A stretch of DNA of 64,000 nt from NCBI GenBank assembly GCA_023897205.1, contig JAHWDD010000006.1, forward strand, positions 1,054,001-1,118,000, given 5' to 3'. The notes beneath the pieces are model-generated. The model worked only from the letters and a program-made list of their open reading frames with translations. It searched no databases and was not told the origin of the DNA. Shown here in pieces: positions 50,390 through 60,640 of the stretch. Each line of letters opens with the position of its first letter. The stretch's first letter is position 1. Source of the DNA: Exophiala sp. HKRS030 (Eukaryota > Ascomycota > Eurotiomycetes > Chaetothyriales > Herpotrichiellaceae). The translations under genes were made by a program, and so were the position numbers.

Positions 50390-52733
50390 AAGCCAGGTAA
50401 ACCGCAGCTTGTGCCGACAACAGCCGAATCCTTTCGTCGAACCTTGGTCAACACTTACCATTGCCTAGCCTTATATCAAGATACATGAAAGGTGCCAAAC
50501 TGCCGCAGCCGATTGTCAGAAACACTTGAAGTTTGAGAAGTGATCACCATCACTTGGCTCGAGCTACTGGGGAGCTGAAATAGATGTTGCGTGGTGAAGA
50601 TTGGAGAGAGAGGAGAAGAAAGGAAGAGAAAAGAGTGCATAACCGGCCATCTTATATACCAACCGAACGTTGTAAAAGAAAAGAACCCCGGTCTCACGGC
50701 GTAACAAATCAGGATGGGAGAGCCATGTTAGCCGTGGGTGATGCATGGGGGTTGAAGATCATGGGAGGAGATAGGAGACGTGAGGTGCAAGGGACCGACA
50801 TACGGCTACACCCAAGAAGGCCCTGCAGAAGCGATGGTGACTGGATGACTGCATGGGAACGCAAGAGGAAAGTACGACATGGTGGGATCGTTTGGCCAGC
50901 ATCCGTGGCCCGCTTAACCACCGCTTGCAGCCGTGTGTGGCACTTTTTGGACTTGACGGGCGAGGTGCATGTCATGCTGGCTCTCCAATTTAGAGCGCCC
51001 GGGCTTGCTGGGCTCTACCGGGATCTTCCTGTCTGGGCTGTCGGTGTTGAGGAGGCTTGGTTTCGGCCACTGCTAAATGATTAGCGGGACAGCTGTGGTG
51101 CGGACTTGAGGAGGATTGTTCATACGCACACACACACACACTTACACATACATCCATGGTCATCGTGAGATAGTCTTCAACGAGGACCCGGTTGACGAAT
51201 CAATGACCCTTAATCATGATGGGTAAAGGGTGAGCAGTGCAACAGTTGGACTCTATCTAGTCGAGACAAATCTGCCGATTTAATTTTTGCTTCTGCCAGC
51301 GCCATGCACAGTACTCAGCATGGTGCACCTCGTTCGGCAACTGGAGCTGCCGGCGCCATGCTGCAGAATACATGGGATTTGTCTGAAACGAATCCGTTTG
51401 AGAGCGCGCAAAACAAAAGCTGATGCTCCTAAAAGGGTGATCTTTGCAAAGTATTGACGAGCCCTGAGATCGAAAATGCAACGGCAATCTCGTGTCTGAC
51501 GCTGGTTTGGCCGAATGCTATTCAATAACCTTGGAGCCCCGATCTGCCGATGAAATTCAAACATAGAGGCCTCAATGAGGACAGTGTTTATGTTGAGAGC
51601 AGCCAAATCAGGTGCGCCGTTTGGTTTCCGGGGCACCTCTGTATCAAAATGGATAGGTTACGCAGCCTTTCCAATGTACAGTAGTGTTTGCTCAGCCCCA
51701 GGCCCAGCAACAGGCCTAAAGCTGCCGACGGAATACTGTCTTGTGTGTTCCCGGATTATAGTCCAATTCTCCGTACTGTGTTGACTGGCCAGCACTCAGT
51801 CGGCGCACCAGGCTAACAGCAAATAGCTCCAGGCGGGAAAGCTAGCACTTTCTCGGCGATTGGACACCTGGAAGATCTTCAAGACCCCTGCTAGGAACAC
51901 CTGTAATCGACAAGATGCCGTACAACTCTGCTAACTTAGTCTTGAGACCAGGTTCAATGGTTGCCGCCACGTCCGGATGGGTGTCGATTAGCGCATTCTT
52001 GTACTCCCACACTGTGTACCTGTATCGATGAGATAAGAGCAGGGCACATGAAGGATAAGCAAGCACCCGGCAAAAGATGACCCTGTAATCGATCAGACTG
52101 ATCCAAAGGTGAACAATCGAAGAACCTGCCGGGACATGATTAAGCTTGGAGATGAACCAGGTACAGCGACGGAGAACTGTATGTATTGTGACTGCAGAGT
52201 CAGTCAGCAACATTTACCCAGCAGAAGGGTAACGACGGGGACATACCGAAGAATATCGCTCCGTATATCTCTAGCAACGCGAATAGCAGTTCCATATACG
52301 GAGTAGTCGCAGGTAGGTAGTGCAGACACTTCGATTGATTTACCCCCGTCCATCCGTACGTAGTGCGTAGGTGAGGGCAGTACTCGTACTCGTATAGTTC
52401 CATTCGGCGGCCCGGAGTAAAATGACGCCGCGGCCAGTGACGCAACTGCGATTTTCATCTCATCCTCATAGTTTTCCCACTCAAAGGCACATGCCCATCC
52501 ACTTACCACCCAAGATTTTGTCTCATTCTACGCAGGCATTGTTTATGAAACAGCGCACAGCAGTAATATTAATATTTCATCCGTTTTGTCAACTAATGTC
52601 AATTACACCTAAAGTCTGCTTGTTCCCAGCCGCCGGCCACCAACTGCGACCGAGAGCCTCTTCCGCTTCCCCCGAGTCTACCTCACCTTCTGCGCTGCAT
52701 TGTATCCGAGTATCATGAACCCTGCCAACTGCC
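50390..52733. other. Large intergenic region, no gene supported
   Basis: About 2.3 kb. It contains an AC run at 51127-51141 and a TACGGAGTA nonamer at 52297. Minus-strand frames at 51842-52213 and 52204-52509 lack a good start and were not accepted. The right end carries the promoter and leader of the glucosyltransferase gene. Confidence 0.5.
51127..51141. repeat. (CA)n microsatellite
   Basis: Short uninterrupted CA dinucleotide run in intergenic DNA. Confidence 0.85.
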
Positions 52734-55700
52734 ATGGCCGACACTCTTGCTCCGGTGGTCACGACCGCCATCGACTATCAGGACAGCCCGATTGACAAAC
52801 CACCTGCCATAACCTTTCCCTACCCAGAGAGACATGATTCTGTTGGCTCCCATTCGCAGGTCGATTCGGAAACCACACTCTACGAAGCACCACGTCGCCG
52901 GAAAGACTCAAAGAAGAGGTACTCGGACACAGTAGTCGACGAGAACGATAGGTTTCAAAGACCAATCTTAGCTGCCCACAAATTTGAGACCGAGATATCG
53001 TATCCTGTCGCACCAAGACCTCCCGCTCCACTGATGCAGCATCGTTCCACCATAAACCAGCGAATCGCTCGAGCCTCCGAAGACGCCGCAGTCTTCAGTG
53101 AGTCCGACGGATGGTCTTCTGATGATGACGAGGGACCCACGGAACTACAGAAGTCACACACTGCGCCAGGCGACAGTGCACTGGCAAAGTCTCATCTCAA
53201 TCGTTCCCGCGTGACACCGAGGCGCTCAAACCTCAAAGTCGGTAATGAGTTTTTCCAGTCAAGAGGACGAGTTGCAAAAGATGGCAGGCTGAATATCTCT
53301 GTTAGTGAAAAGGCAGAGACTGGTTACCTTGCGAAAGCTCTTGGGGCGACAATTAAGCGCCAACTGGGCACTCACCATGCCCAAGATCTCGAGGACGCGG
53401 AACAGGCAAAAAGGGATTTCCTGCACGCGAAGCCTCAGATTCCACGGCTCCACATTGTCATCATGGTCATTGGCAGTCGCGGTGACATACAACCTTTCCT
53501 TAGAATCGGCAAGATCTTACAAGACAAATACAACCATAGAGTCAGGATCGCCTCTCATCCAGCGTTCAAAAAGTTTGTTGAAGAAGAAGTTGGACTAGAG
53601 TTCTTCTCTGTCGGTGGAGATCCTGCAGAATTGATGGCCTTCATGGTCAAAAATCCTGGCTTGATCCCGTCATTCGAAACAGTCAAGACCGGCGAAGTCG
53701 GCCGGAGAAGGGAGTCCATGTACCATATGTTCCAAGGCTTCTGGAGAGCTTGCATAAACGCCACTGACGACGAGACGGATACCGCAAACTTGAAGATGAT
53801 GGGAAGCAAGCCTCCTTTTGTGGCCGATGCAATCATTGCCAATCCGCCCTCGTTTGCTCACTATCATTGTGCTGAGAGACTCAGTATCCCTCTGCACCTG
53901 GTGTTTACGTTTCCCTACTCACCTACCCAGGCCTTTCCGCATCCTCTGGCCAATATCAAGTCCACCAATGTTGACCAGAGCTATGTCAACTACATGTCAT
54001 ACCCTTTGGTCGACTTGATGACCTGGCAGGGCTTAGGAGATCTTGTCAATCGATTCAGAGTGAAGACTCTAGGTTTAGAGCCTGTCTCGACGTTGTGGGC
54101 TCCTGGTCAACTATCTCGACTGAAGGTGCCGATGACGTACCTCTGGAGTCCCAAACTCGTCCCCAAACCTGCAGATTGGGGGCCGGAGATCGACATTGCT
54201 GGCTATGTATTTCTTGATCTTGCGTCGTCCTACAAGCCACCTACCGACTTGGCCAACTTTCTCGATCGGTCAGGAGAAGATAAACGATCTATAATTTACA
54301 TCGGGTTCGGGTCGATATCAGGGATTGATGACCCGACGGCCTTCTGTCAGATGATATTCGATGCGGTTGAAAAAGCGAAAGTCCGTGCGATAGTTAGTCG
54401 AGGCTGGGGCGGTATGGGTGATGGTATGGACAAACCAGATGGAGTCTTTCTGGTTGACAACGTACCACATGACTGGCTTTTCCCCAGAGTTGACGCAGTG
54501 GTTCATCACGGTGGCGCAGGCACCACTGCGGCAGGTTTGAGATTTGGGAAGCCAACAATGATTGTCCCTTTCTTTGGCGACCAGCCATTCTGGAGTGCCA
54601 TGGTTGTTCGAGCCAGAGCCGGGGCAAAGGAAGCCCTACCACTGAAGAAACTCGACAGCGACAAGTTTGCTCAAGGCATCAAAGAGTGTCTTGAGCCAGA
54701 AGCACGAGCAAAGGCTGAAGAGATTGCCAAAGGTATTCAGGAAGAGGGGGATGGAGCTGAGAATGCCGTGGACTCTTTTCACCGAGCCTTGCCCCTGGAC
54801 GGTCCTCATTCGATGCGTTGCGATATAATGCCTGACCGTGTTGCCGTCTGGAAGACCAAGCACACTTCTGTCCAGCTATCACCTCTTGCGGCGGATGTCT
54901 TGGTGGAAAACAGGGAACTTTTATATTCGGATCTGCAGTTGCAGAAAATCCGTGAGTGGAACGACTTTCAGGGACCCGGTGAACCTATCACTGGTGCTGG
55001 CGGTGCAATTGTGCAGGCTTTTCAAGAAGCATTGCATGGACTGAGCGACATGCACGAAGAGACCAAAAAAGATATTCAAAGATTTGAAAAACACAGGCGG
55101 AAACACCAAGGAAAATCGGCCATCGATGGACTTATCCTGCCGGGGAAAATCGCTTATGCTACAAGAGGGACCAGTGTGGAGGAACAGAGAAAGGAGCATG
55201 CCCAGATAGAGCGAAACCTCAACCTTCGGGGCGATGCAGAGCCTTTCCGACTCCCGGTCATCCTTTCACGACAGGGCTCGGATGAGGCTGTCATTTTGAG
55301 CCGTTCCACAACACAGTCGTCTGTTAGAGGTCCTTCTCAAGCGGTGGTCATGATGAAACATATTGGTGGAGGTATCGGGCGATCAAGTCATGCGATATTG
55401 TCATTACCATTCAGAATGTTGAACGCGACGGCCCTTGGTTTCCACAATGCACCCAGACTGTATGGAGACAAGACCGTGCGACCAGCGCCAAGCAAAAAGA
55501 TCACCGGTCTAAGAAGTGGTATGAAGGTCGCTGTTACCGAGTGCTGGTTAGGTAATTATGATGGTGTCCTGGGATTGGTGCGCCTGCCACTGCTAGAAGT
55601 TCGCGAAACAGGGTGGCAAGGGCTTCCCAAGGGTATGGCGAAGGGCTTTGGCGGTCTTGTATTGAAACCGATCGCCGGCACGCTTGGGTTGGGGGCATAT

Positions 55701-56078
55701 ACTTGCAAAGGCATTCGTCACGGAGTGAAAAAAAGAATACGCGACACTGAGAGAACGGATCGATGGATCTGTAGAGCACGAATCGCACAGGGACAAAGAG
55801 ATGCCGCCATTCTCAAGAACGAGAATAAGATGAACACCAATACACCAATGTACGAATATTCCCGGAGACAGGCTGAGATTGATGAGATTCGTGATCAAGC
55901 TCTGCGAAAATGGACTACGTATGACAAAGACAAGGTGAACGAAGGTAGAGAGAAGGAGAATCGAAAGGCAAAGTTGAGGTTGAGTCTAGGCTCAGGTGTT
56001 GAAAGTAAGGGAGTGAAGAAGGGGAAGGAGAAGGACAAAGAGAAAAACAACAAGATACCCCGATCACGGACAAGATGA
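52734..56078 (+). CDS. Sterol-glucosyltransferase-like UDP-glycosyltransferase
   Basis: 1114-aa single-exon protein. Residues about 240-680 form a GT-B glycosyltransferase of the sterol 3-beta-glucosyltransferase (Atg26/UGT80) type. The N-terminal domain starts LHIVIMVIGSRGDIQPFLRI and contains FVEEEVGLEFFSVGGDPAEL. The nucleotide-sugar domain carries YIGFGSISGI and the signature VHHGGAGTTAAGLRFGKPTM followed by IVPFFGDQPFW. Unlike Atg26 there are no recognisable GRAM or PH domains in front, only a disordered Ser/Arg-rich region. The C-terminal third has a coiled charged segment, a glycine-rich part (AKGFGGLVLKPIAGTLGLGA, resembling the C-terminal region of Vps13-like and related lipid proteins) and a Lys/Glu-rich tail. 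Expected to transfer glucose to a sterol or other lipid at membranes; acceptor unproven. Confidence 0.85.
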   Translation: MADTLAPVVTTAIDYQDSPIDKPPAITFPYPERHDSVGSHSQVDSETTLYEAPRRRKDSKKRYSDTVVDENDRFQRPILAAHKFETEISYPVAPRPPAPLMQHRSTINQRIARASEDAAVFSESDGWSSDDDEGPTELQKSHTAPGDSALAKSHLNRSRVTPRRSNLKVGNEFFQSRGRVAKDGRLNISVSEKAETGYLAKALGATIKRQLGTHHAQDLEDAEQAKRDFLHAKPQIPRLHIVIMVIGSRGDIQPFLRIGKILQDKYNHRVRIASHPAFKKFVEEEVGLEFFSVGGDPAELMAFMVKNPGLIPSFETVKTGEVGRRRESMYHMFQGFWRACINATDDETDTANLKMMGSKPPFVADAIIANPPSFAHYHCAERLSIPLHLVFTFPYSPTQAFPHPLANIKSTNVDQSYVNYMSYPLVDLMTWQGLGDLVNRFRVKTLGLEPVSTLWAPGQLSRLKVPMTYLWSPKLVPKPADWGPEIDIAGYVFLDLASSYKPPTDLANFLDRSGEDKRSIIYIGFGSISGIDDPTAFCQMIFDAVEKAKVRAIVSRGWGGMGDGMDKPDGVFLVDNVPHDWLFPRVDAVVHHGGAGTTAAGLRFGKPTMIVPFFGDQPFWSAMVVRARAGAKEALPLKKLDSDKFAQGIKECLEPEARAKAEEIAKGIQEEGDGAENAVDSFHRALPLDGPHSMRCDIMPDRVAVWKTKHTSVQLSPLAADVLVENRELLYSDLQLQKIREWNDFQGPGEPITGAGGAIVQAFQEALHGLSDMHEETKKDIQRFEKHRRKHQGKSAIDGLILPGKIAYATRGTSVEEQRKEHAQIERNLNLRGDAEPFRLPVILSRQGSDEAVILSRSTTQSSVRGPSQAVVMMKHIGGGIGRSSHAILSLPFRMLNATALGFHNAPRLYGDKTVRPAPSKKITGLRSGMKVAVTECWLGNYDGVLGLVRLPLLEVRETGWQGLPKGMAKGFGGLVLKPIAGTLGLGAYTCKGIRHGVKKRIRDTERTDRWICRARIAQGQRDAAILKNENKMNTNTPMYEYSRRQAEIDEIRDQALRKWTTYDKDKVNEGREKENRKAKLRLSLGSGVESKGVKKGKEKDKEKNNKIPRSRTR

Positions 56079-56346
56079 TCATGACCTTGACGATGGCGTT
56101 GAGCTTTGACTTGTGGATATTGATTGGTTATATTATATTATACGGAGTCCGTATCTAGATACCACGAATAGATCAAGCGAAGGTGTTGAGGTGTTGATAT
56201 TATTACGTCTCGGAGAGTATTGTGGCAATTTGATCTGAAGCAAATAAATTGACATGAGAGATATCCTTTTACATGCACATGGTTTTGCTCGTCTCGGAGT
56301 CCTCATCCTCCCCGTTCCCTCATGAATGAAAACCGGCCCGACTTTT
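56079..56346. other. Convergent intergenic region
   Basis: 268 bp between the glucosyltransferase and secreted-protein genes. It contains the palindrome-like TACGGAGTCCGTA at 56141-56153. Confidence 0.5.
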
Positions 56347-56883
56347 TCAACTCTGGGTCCAGGCCCAGACATGATCTGAGAATCCATCGGGGTCGGCGCC
56401 GAACAAGGACGGATCTGAGTTGTTGTCGAGAGAGAGGCGGCAGAACCAGGGAGTGTCGCCCCGGTCGAAGGGGTCACCGGGCTCCTTCCAGATGATCGTG
56501 GCCTGTTGGAGGCCATAGGACGTGGCAAACGCCGTGCAAGACCGTTCGATGTCGTTCGCGACGGCACAAACGTCGGAAGGATCCGTCCCCAGGGACGCCC
56601 GGAGGGGAACCTGGGCCAGTACCATGCTGTCGAAACGCAGTTGGCCGTGGCCGGCATAGTAAAGGTTCCACGCCTTTCCGGCCGTCTTCTTCTTCAGAGT
56701 CGTGCACGACTGTGCCCAACCACCTTCGGGTTGACCGATGGCCGTGCTGCCTGCGCGTGGAAAGACCGAGAGCGCATGATTCTCGGCGGAAGACCCGGTG
56801 GACGGTGCCTGGTGGACGGGTGTTGCGGTTGCGGCTGCGGCAACAAGAATCACTCGAAGGAGGTTTGACGGCAGATGTACCAT
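56347..56883 (-). CDS. Small secreted protein, four cysteines
   Basis: 178-aa protein in one exon. The first ATG in the frame is at 56883 and gives a signal peptide (MVHLPSNLLRVILVAAAATA, then TPVHQAP). The mature part has a tryptophan- and glycine-containing core (GGWAQSCTTLKKKTAGKAWN, LYYAGHGQLRFDSMVL) and four cysteines in SC, VCAVANDIERSC and WFCRL, compatible with two disulphides. The C-terminus is GADPDGFSDHVWAWTQS. No catalytic motif is recognised. GC-rich, like the neighbouring coding sequences. Candidate secreted or effector-like protein; family unknown. Confidence 0.75.
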   Translation of the reverse strand: MVHLPSNLLRVILVAAAATATPVHQAPSTGSSAENHALSVFPRAGSTAIGQPEGGWAQSCTTLKKKTAGKAWNLYYAGHGQLRFDSMVLAQVPLRASLGTDPSDVCAVANDIERSCTAFATSYGLQQATIIWKEPGDPFDRGDTPWFCRLSLDNNSDPSLFGADPDGFSDHVWAWTQS

Positions 56884-59168
56884 GTTGGACAGGGTCGTGA
56901 GGGACACGTTACGCGTAGATTGGCTTGCATCGTTGCTGTTTCGCGGCGGAACCTCCTTGTATACATATTATTGCAAGTTCGGCGCCCGTCCGGTCTGACC
57001 TCAGGAACTTCTCGCCAGGTCGCGAATTCCTCCTCGAGGATTCTAAGTTTATCGTTATTTTACCTGTGCTTCGCATTACTGAAAAAGCTCGGTGAGCCCA
57101 TTCATGACTCTTTTGGATGTTAACCACTCGTAGACTTGGGCCATGCACGGACAACGCTTGGCTGGTTCTAGAACCCTCAGAGAACTATTGTCCTTTTTCG
57201 GTCTAGCCCTGAGCAGCGGGGTCCACCTTTGGAATAACTGTCATTCCGCCAAGGACTATAAGACGACATGTCTGTAACAAGGGGAGGGAGAAGGACCTTT
57301 TACTTGCAGATGACCTACAAAGGTATACCAACCACCCGTCATGACCACATAGTACAGGCCAATCCCGTCACGGTGGACGGTGGACCCAGGTGCCGTGACG
57401 AGGCTGCGTACAGAGATACACCGGCTCAGCGGGGAGCCACGACTGGTCCAGCAGATACGCTCTTCCAGGCACAGGCGACGATTAGAATCCAGCCAAAGGT
57501 TGAGACCATCATGGTCAGGTTCATAGACGTGGTGAGTGAGATTGAAGGCTTCTAACAAAACACAACTATACCCAGCAACAGAAGTTCCGGGTTTCATCTT
57601 TTGTTTTCATTGGCCATGTTCTATAAATTTTGTGCGGCTAAGAATTTCACCATATGGTGATCCAGAATGGAGGGTTATCTTAGCCATGAGCTAATGTATA
57701 TTTTTAACTATCCAAGGTATTGTACCCTCGGCGGATCGTTGACGCACGGCTCTTCCTTGAGATCGGATTTATCGAAGTATCAAGGGCACATGGACCTTGA
57801 TATAATAATCTTCTTTCTTCCTGAAATCTCTTGGCATACCAGCGTTACCCCAGGCTATGCTTCTTGTATTCCCCGTCACCGTTACATTGTCTTCTCTTGA
57901 TTCAAGCCTCAATCTATGTTGAGCCGCCTTTACACTCTTTCCCACCAGCAACAGGACTCCTTCCCAAGATATCTTGGCTCAGCTGCTGCGGCGGTGCAAG
58001 GCCTTCCGAATAACTCCTTGTCAATTCGCCGGTCGCCACCATTGACAAAAGCCTGTCCAACATACTATGAATGAAGTCGGCTGCCCACCCACGCATCTTT
58101 GTTAACCGCGCGAAAGGAATAATGCAACTGGAATTGTTTTCGGGCAGAGATACTGAATGGCTCCATGTATCTTTGTAGATGGTAGCAACTCTCTTTCAAA
58201 GCGACGTCACAAGAAGCTGAAATCATTGGATACCTCTTGCAGGCGACTTCTGTAATGTCATCCCACTGTACACCTTTGTCCTGATCTTTACACTGTCTTA
58301 ATCGAGCCGGAAAGCAACTATGGAATTTTTTTTTTAAGTTACGAGTGAGTAGGGAAGCCTAGACTTTACCGTGACAAACGTCCATACGGGTATCACTTTA
58401 TTGTTTCTAGACTGGGTTGCTGTCCTTGATACAAGACCCTAAAGGACTCCATTTAGTTGCAAGGCCTGTTTTAAAGCACAAAGAGCTTATTCGCCAATGG
58501 TGTACAACAATGTCGTATAATTGTGCAGCTTTTCTTTCTCCGCGGTTGGCCAGACTAATGCCCATGACTGGTCATAGCTTTTCACAGGCAACGGAGGAGA
58601 AACAGAACCATGTAACAAGGTATCTACTGTGGAAATCGTAAATCTTCAGCACAGGCTCCCGGACTGCGACAAACGGCTCGACTGATACCAACACCTCAAG
58701 TAGGAATAAATGCCAGATGAGGAGTGCGCCTCCATCAAGCCAAGACGATTACGTCTCGAGTTTCTCGAGGGATTGCCTTGATCAGTTCTCAGATAGCCTA
58801 CCTCGGTCTATACAGAGAATAACCAAGATATACCCGCACATTGTCTGGACCACTGTTCTACCAACTTGGCGTGAACGATCCTACCTCGAGTTCCAGCAGA
58901 ATGATCCTACTTCGCACGCAATGTTGATTTTATACTTTTGTAGGTAGGGTGTAAAGTGCTTTCGTCTATACTACTGTAACCTCGACCTGATTTGTCCTGG
59001 TAGTGATTCTCATACGTATTTAAATACCTCTTGAGACCGTCTCGCCTACATGGTTGATCAACAATTCGTCTACAACCTTTTTTTCCAGGTCATCTAGAGC
59101 TCACTCACTTCTTGCGTATCCTCGATCATCAAAAAAACAACAACAACAACAGCAACAACAACTCCAAC
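56884..59168. other. Large intergenic region, no gene seen
   Basis: About 2.3 kb of relatively AT-rich sequence without convincing frames. The right end carries a CAA-repeat leader (59136-59162) directly before the cysteine-rich secreted-protein gene. Confidence 0.5.
59136..59162 (+). repeat. (CAA)n run in 5' leader
   Basis: About nine CAA/AAC units with one CAG interruption, ending 6 bp before the ATG at 59169. It is probably part of the 5' untranslated leader. Confidence 0.8.
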
Positions 59169-59680
59169 ATGAAGACCTTTACCCTCTCTGCCATTTGGGC
59201 ACTGTACGTGACAGGGTACGTCAAGACCTTGAACCTCTTGCGTTGGGGCTTGCCTTTTTTCCCCCTCTAACCGAAGAAATTTCAACAGGACATTCGCGGC
59301 CTTCTCCTGTCGATGCGAGGGCAATCTGTCCCCCAAGGAACTTGGAGCGGCGACCAATGCAATCTGTCGTTCTCCCGCGGGCAGCTGCGGTGGTTTCACG
59401 GGAGGAGATTATGGAATTGTACGTCCGGTTGATCAAGAGCATTCTTGGTCGCAGTTGTTTATCCTGAGAAACCCTGCGTATACCTAGGTATATATACATT
59501 TAGGTTCACGACCGCTAACGTTGAGAGTTTTGAGTCACACAGTGTCGACAGCTCGTGCTTGGGGTCTACAAGGGCAATTGTATTGATGCAGGCGCTTTCG
59601 AGCAAGGCTGCATTGAGGCAGGAGCCCAAGGAGCTTCTTGTGACTATTCGAGCTACTATCATCCTCCCACCTCGGAATAA
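59169..59680 (+). CDS. Cysteine-rich small secreted protein, three exons
   Basis: Proposed 97-aa secreted protein assembled from three short exons: 59169-59203, 59289-59418 and 59552-59680. Both donors are GTACGT, and the acceptors are TCAACAG and TCGACAG. Intron 2 carries a CTAAC branch-point sequence. The N-terminus MKTFTLSAIWALTFAAFSCR is a typical signal peptide that only exists after splicing intron 1. The full precursor has seven cysteines (residues 19, 21, 38, 45, 65, 75 and 85), with CEGNLSPKELGAATNAICRS, SCGGFTGGDYGI and NCIDAGAFEQGCIEAG as the main segments. The spacing suggests three disulphides in the mature protein. I do not recognise a named family. Such proteins are often effectors or surface proteins, which is inference only. 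Agreement of signal peptide, phase and cysteine pattern makes chance unlikely. Confidence 0.65.
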
Positions 59681-60640
59681 AAAGAGGAGGGGGGGAAATG
59701 TGTACGGAGAACGTCATGAAGGAGCAACCGAAGGAGCAATAGGTATTCTCCATCTATCAAAATATGACGGGAACAGCTTTCAAGTATATATATATATATA
59801 TATATATACCACAGATCATCATTTCAATTGTAGATATTTTTAAGCATAAGGATATTTTTCTTACGGATACTTGAAAACGAATGCCTCGTATGATCTATCG
59901 TAGTGCTCGGCTCTAGTTTCATCGAAGAGTGTTTTCAACGGGCATAGTCTACTGGCAGCGGAAGGTAGCAATCAGAGTGATGACAAGAATCGGTTCAGAG
60001 ACTGTGAACAAAACAGGATATCAAATTGATAGCCTGGATCCTACGGTACATGGTGGATCCTTGAATGAAAGACCAAGAACGATTTGACCATGAATATCTC
60101 CCTCTCCAGGGCCCCGATTGTTCTAAACCAAGGGTAGAGCAACATGATACCTGGTTCTTCGAAGCCCCCGTCTTGCAAAATCTCTCGCTCGATAAAGGAC
60201 AGTTTGCCCAACCAGAGGTAAGACGACAATTCGTCTCCGTCGAGAAATGACCGTTCTTGTGGTGTGTTTCAGAACCCCCATTGCTATGGGAGTAGGAAAT
60301 GTGAGGCCAGGACGCCGCTGATGTAATCTACATAGTTCTCGGCACTCTTTTCCTCTTTGGGGTCACCGCCAAACCGCCTGGTCTGGCCCACCCGTCTCAG
60401 ATTTTGGGGTGGCCCGGGAACCCCGGGCATAGATTAATTCCTGGCCGCAACTCGCTTACCTCAACAATACAAAGTAGCAACTCGCTAAGAGACGCGAAAG
60501 CTGTGGGGTATCTGGGGCTTTGGTTGACAAACAAAGCTTTGCGACGAAGAAGATTGTTCAGCACCGTTCCTGTCATTAATTTTCCCTTTCTGTTGTTGCT
60601 CTGACGGGGGCAACAGCTAAGAAAGTGCCTGGCCCTCGGT
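59681..60640. other. Intergenic region with (TA)n run
   Basis: 960 bp. It contains a TA dinucleotide run (59785-59808) and the promoter of the glutaminase gene. A plus-strand frame at 60065-60250 is not convincing. Confidence 0.5.
59785..59808. repeat. (TA)12 microsatellite
   Basis: Twelve uninterrupted TA units downstream of the cysteine-rich secreted-protein gene. Confidence 0.9.

Noticed and set aside
51842..52509. Two overlapping minus-strand frames, e.g. VWEYKNALIDTHPDVAATIE
   Set aside because: No acceptable start codon for the upstream frame and no splice pair giving a consistent protein. Left as noncoding or decayed.
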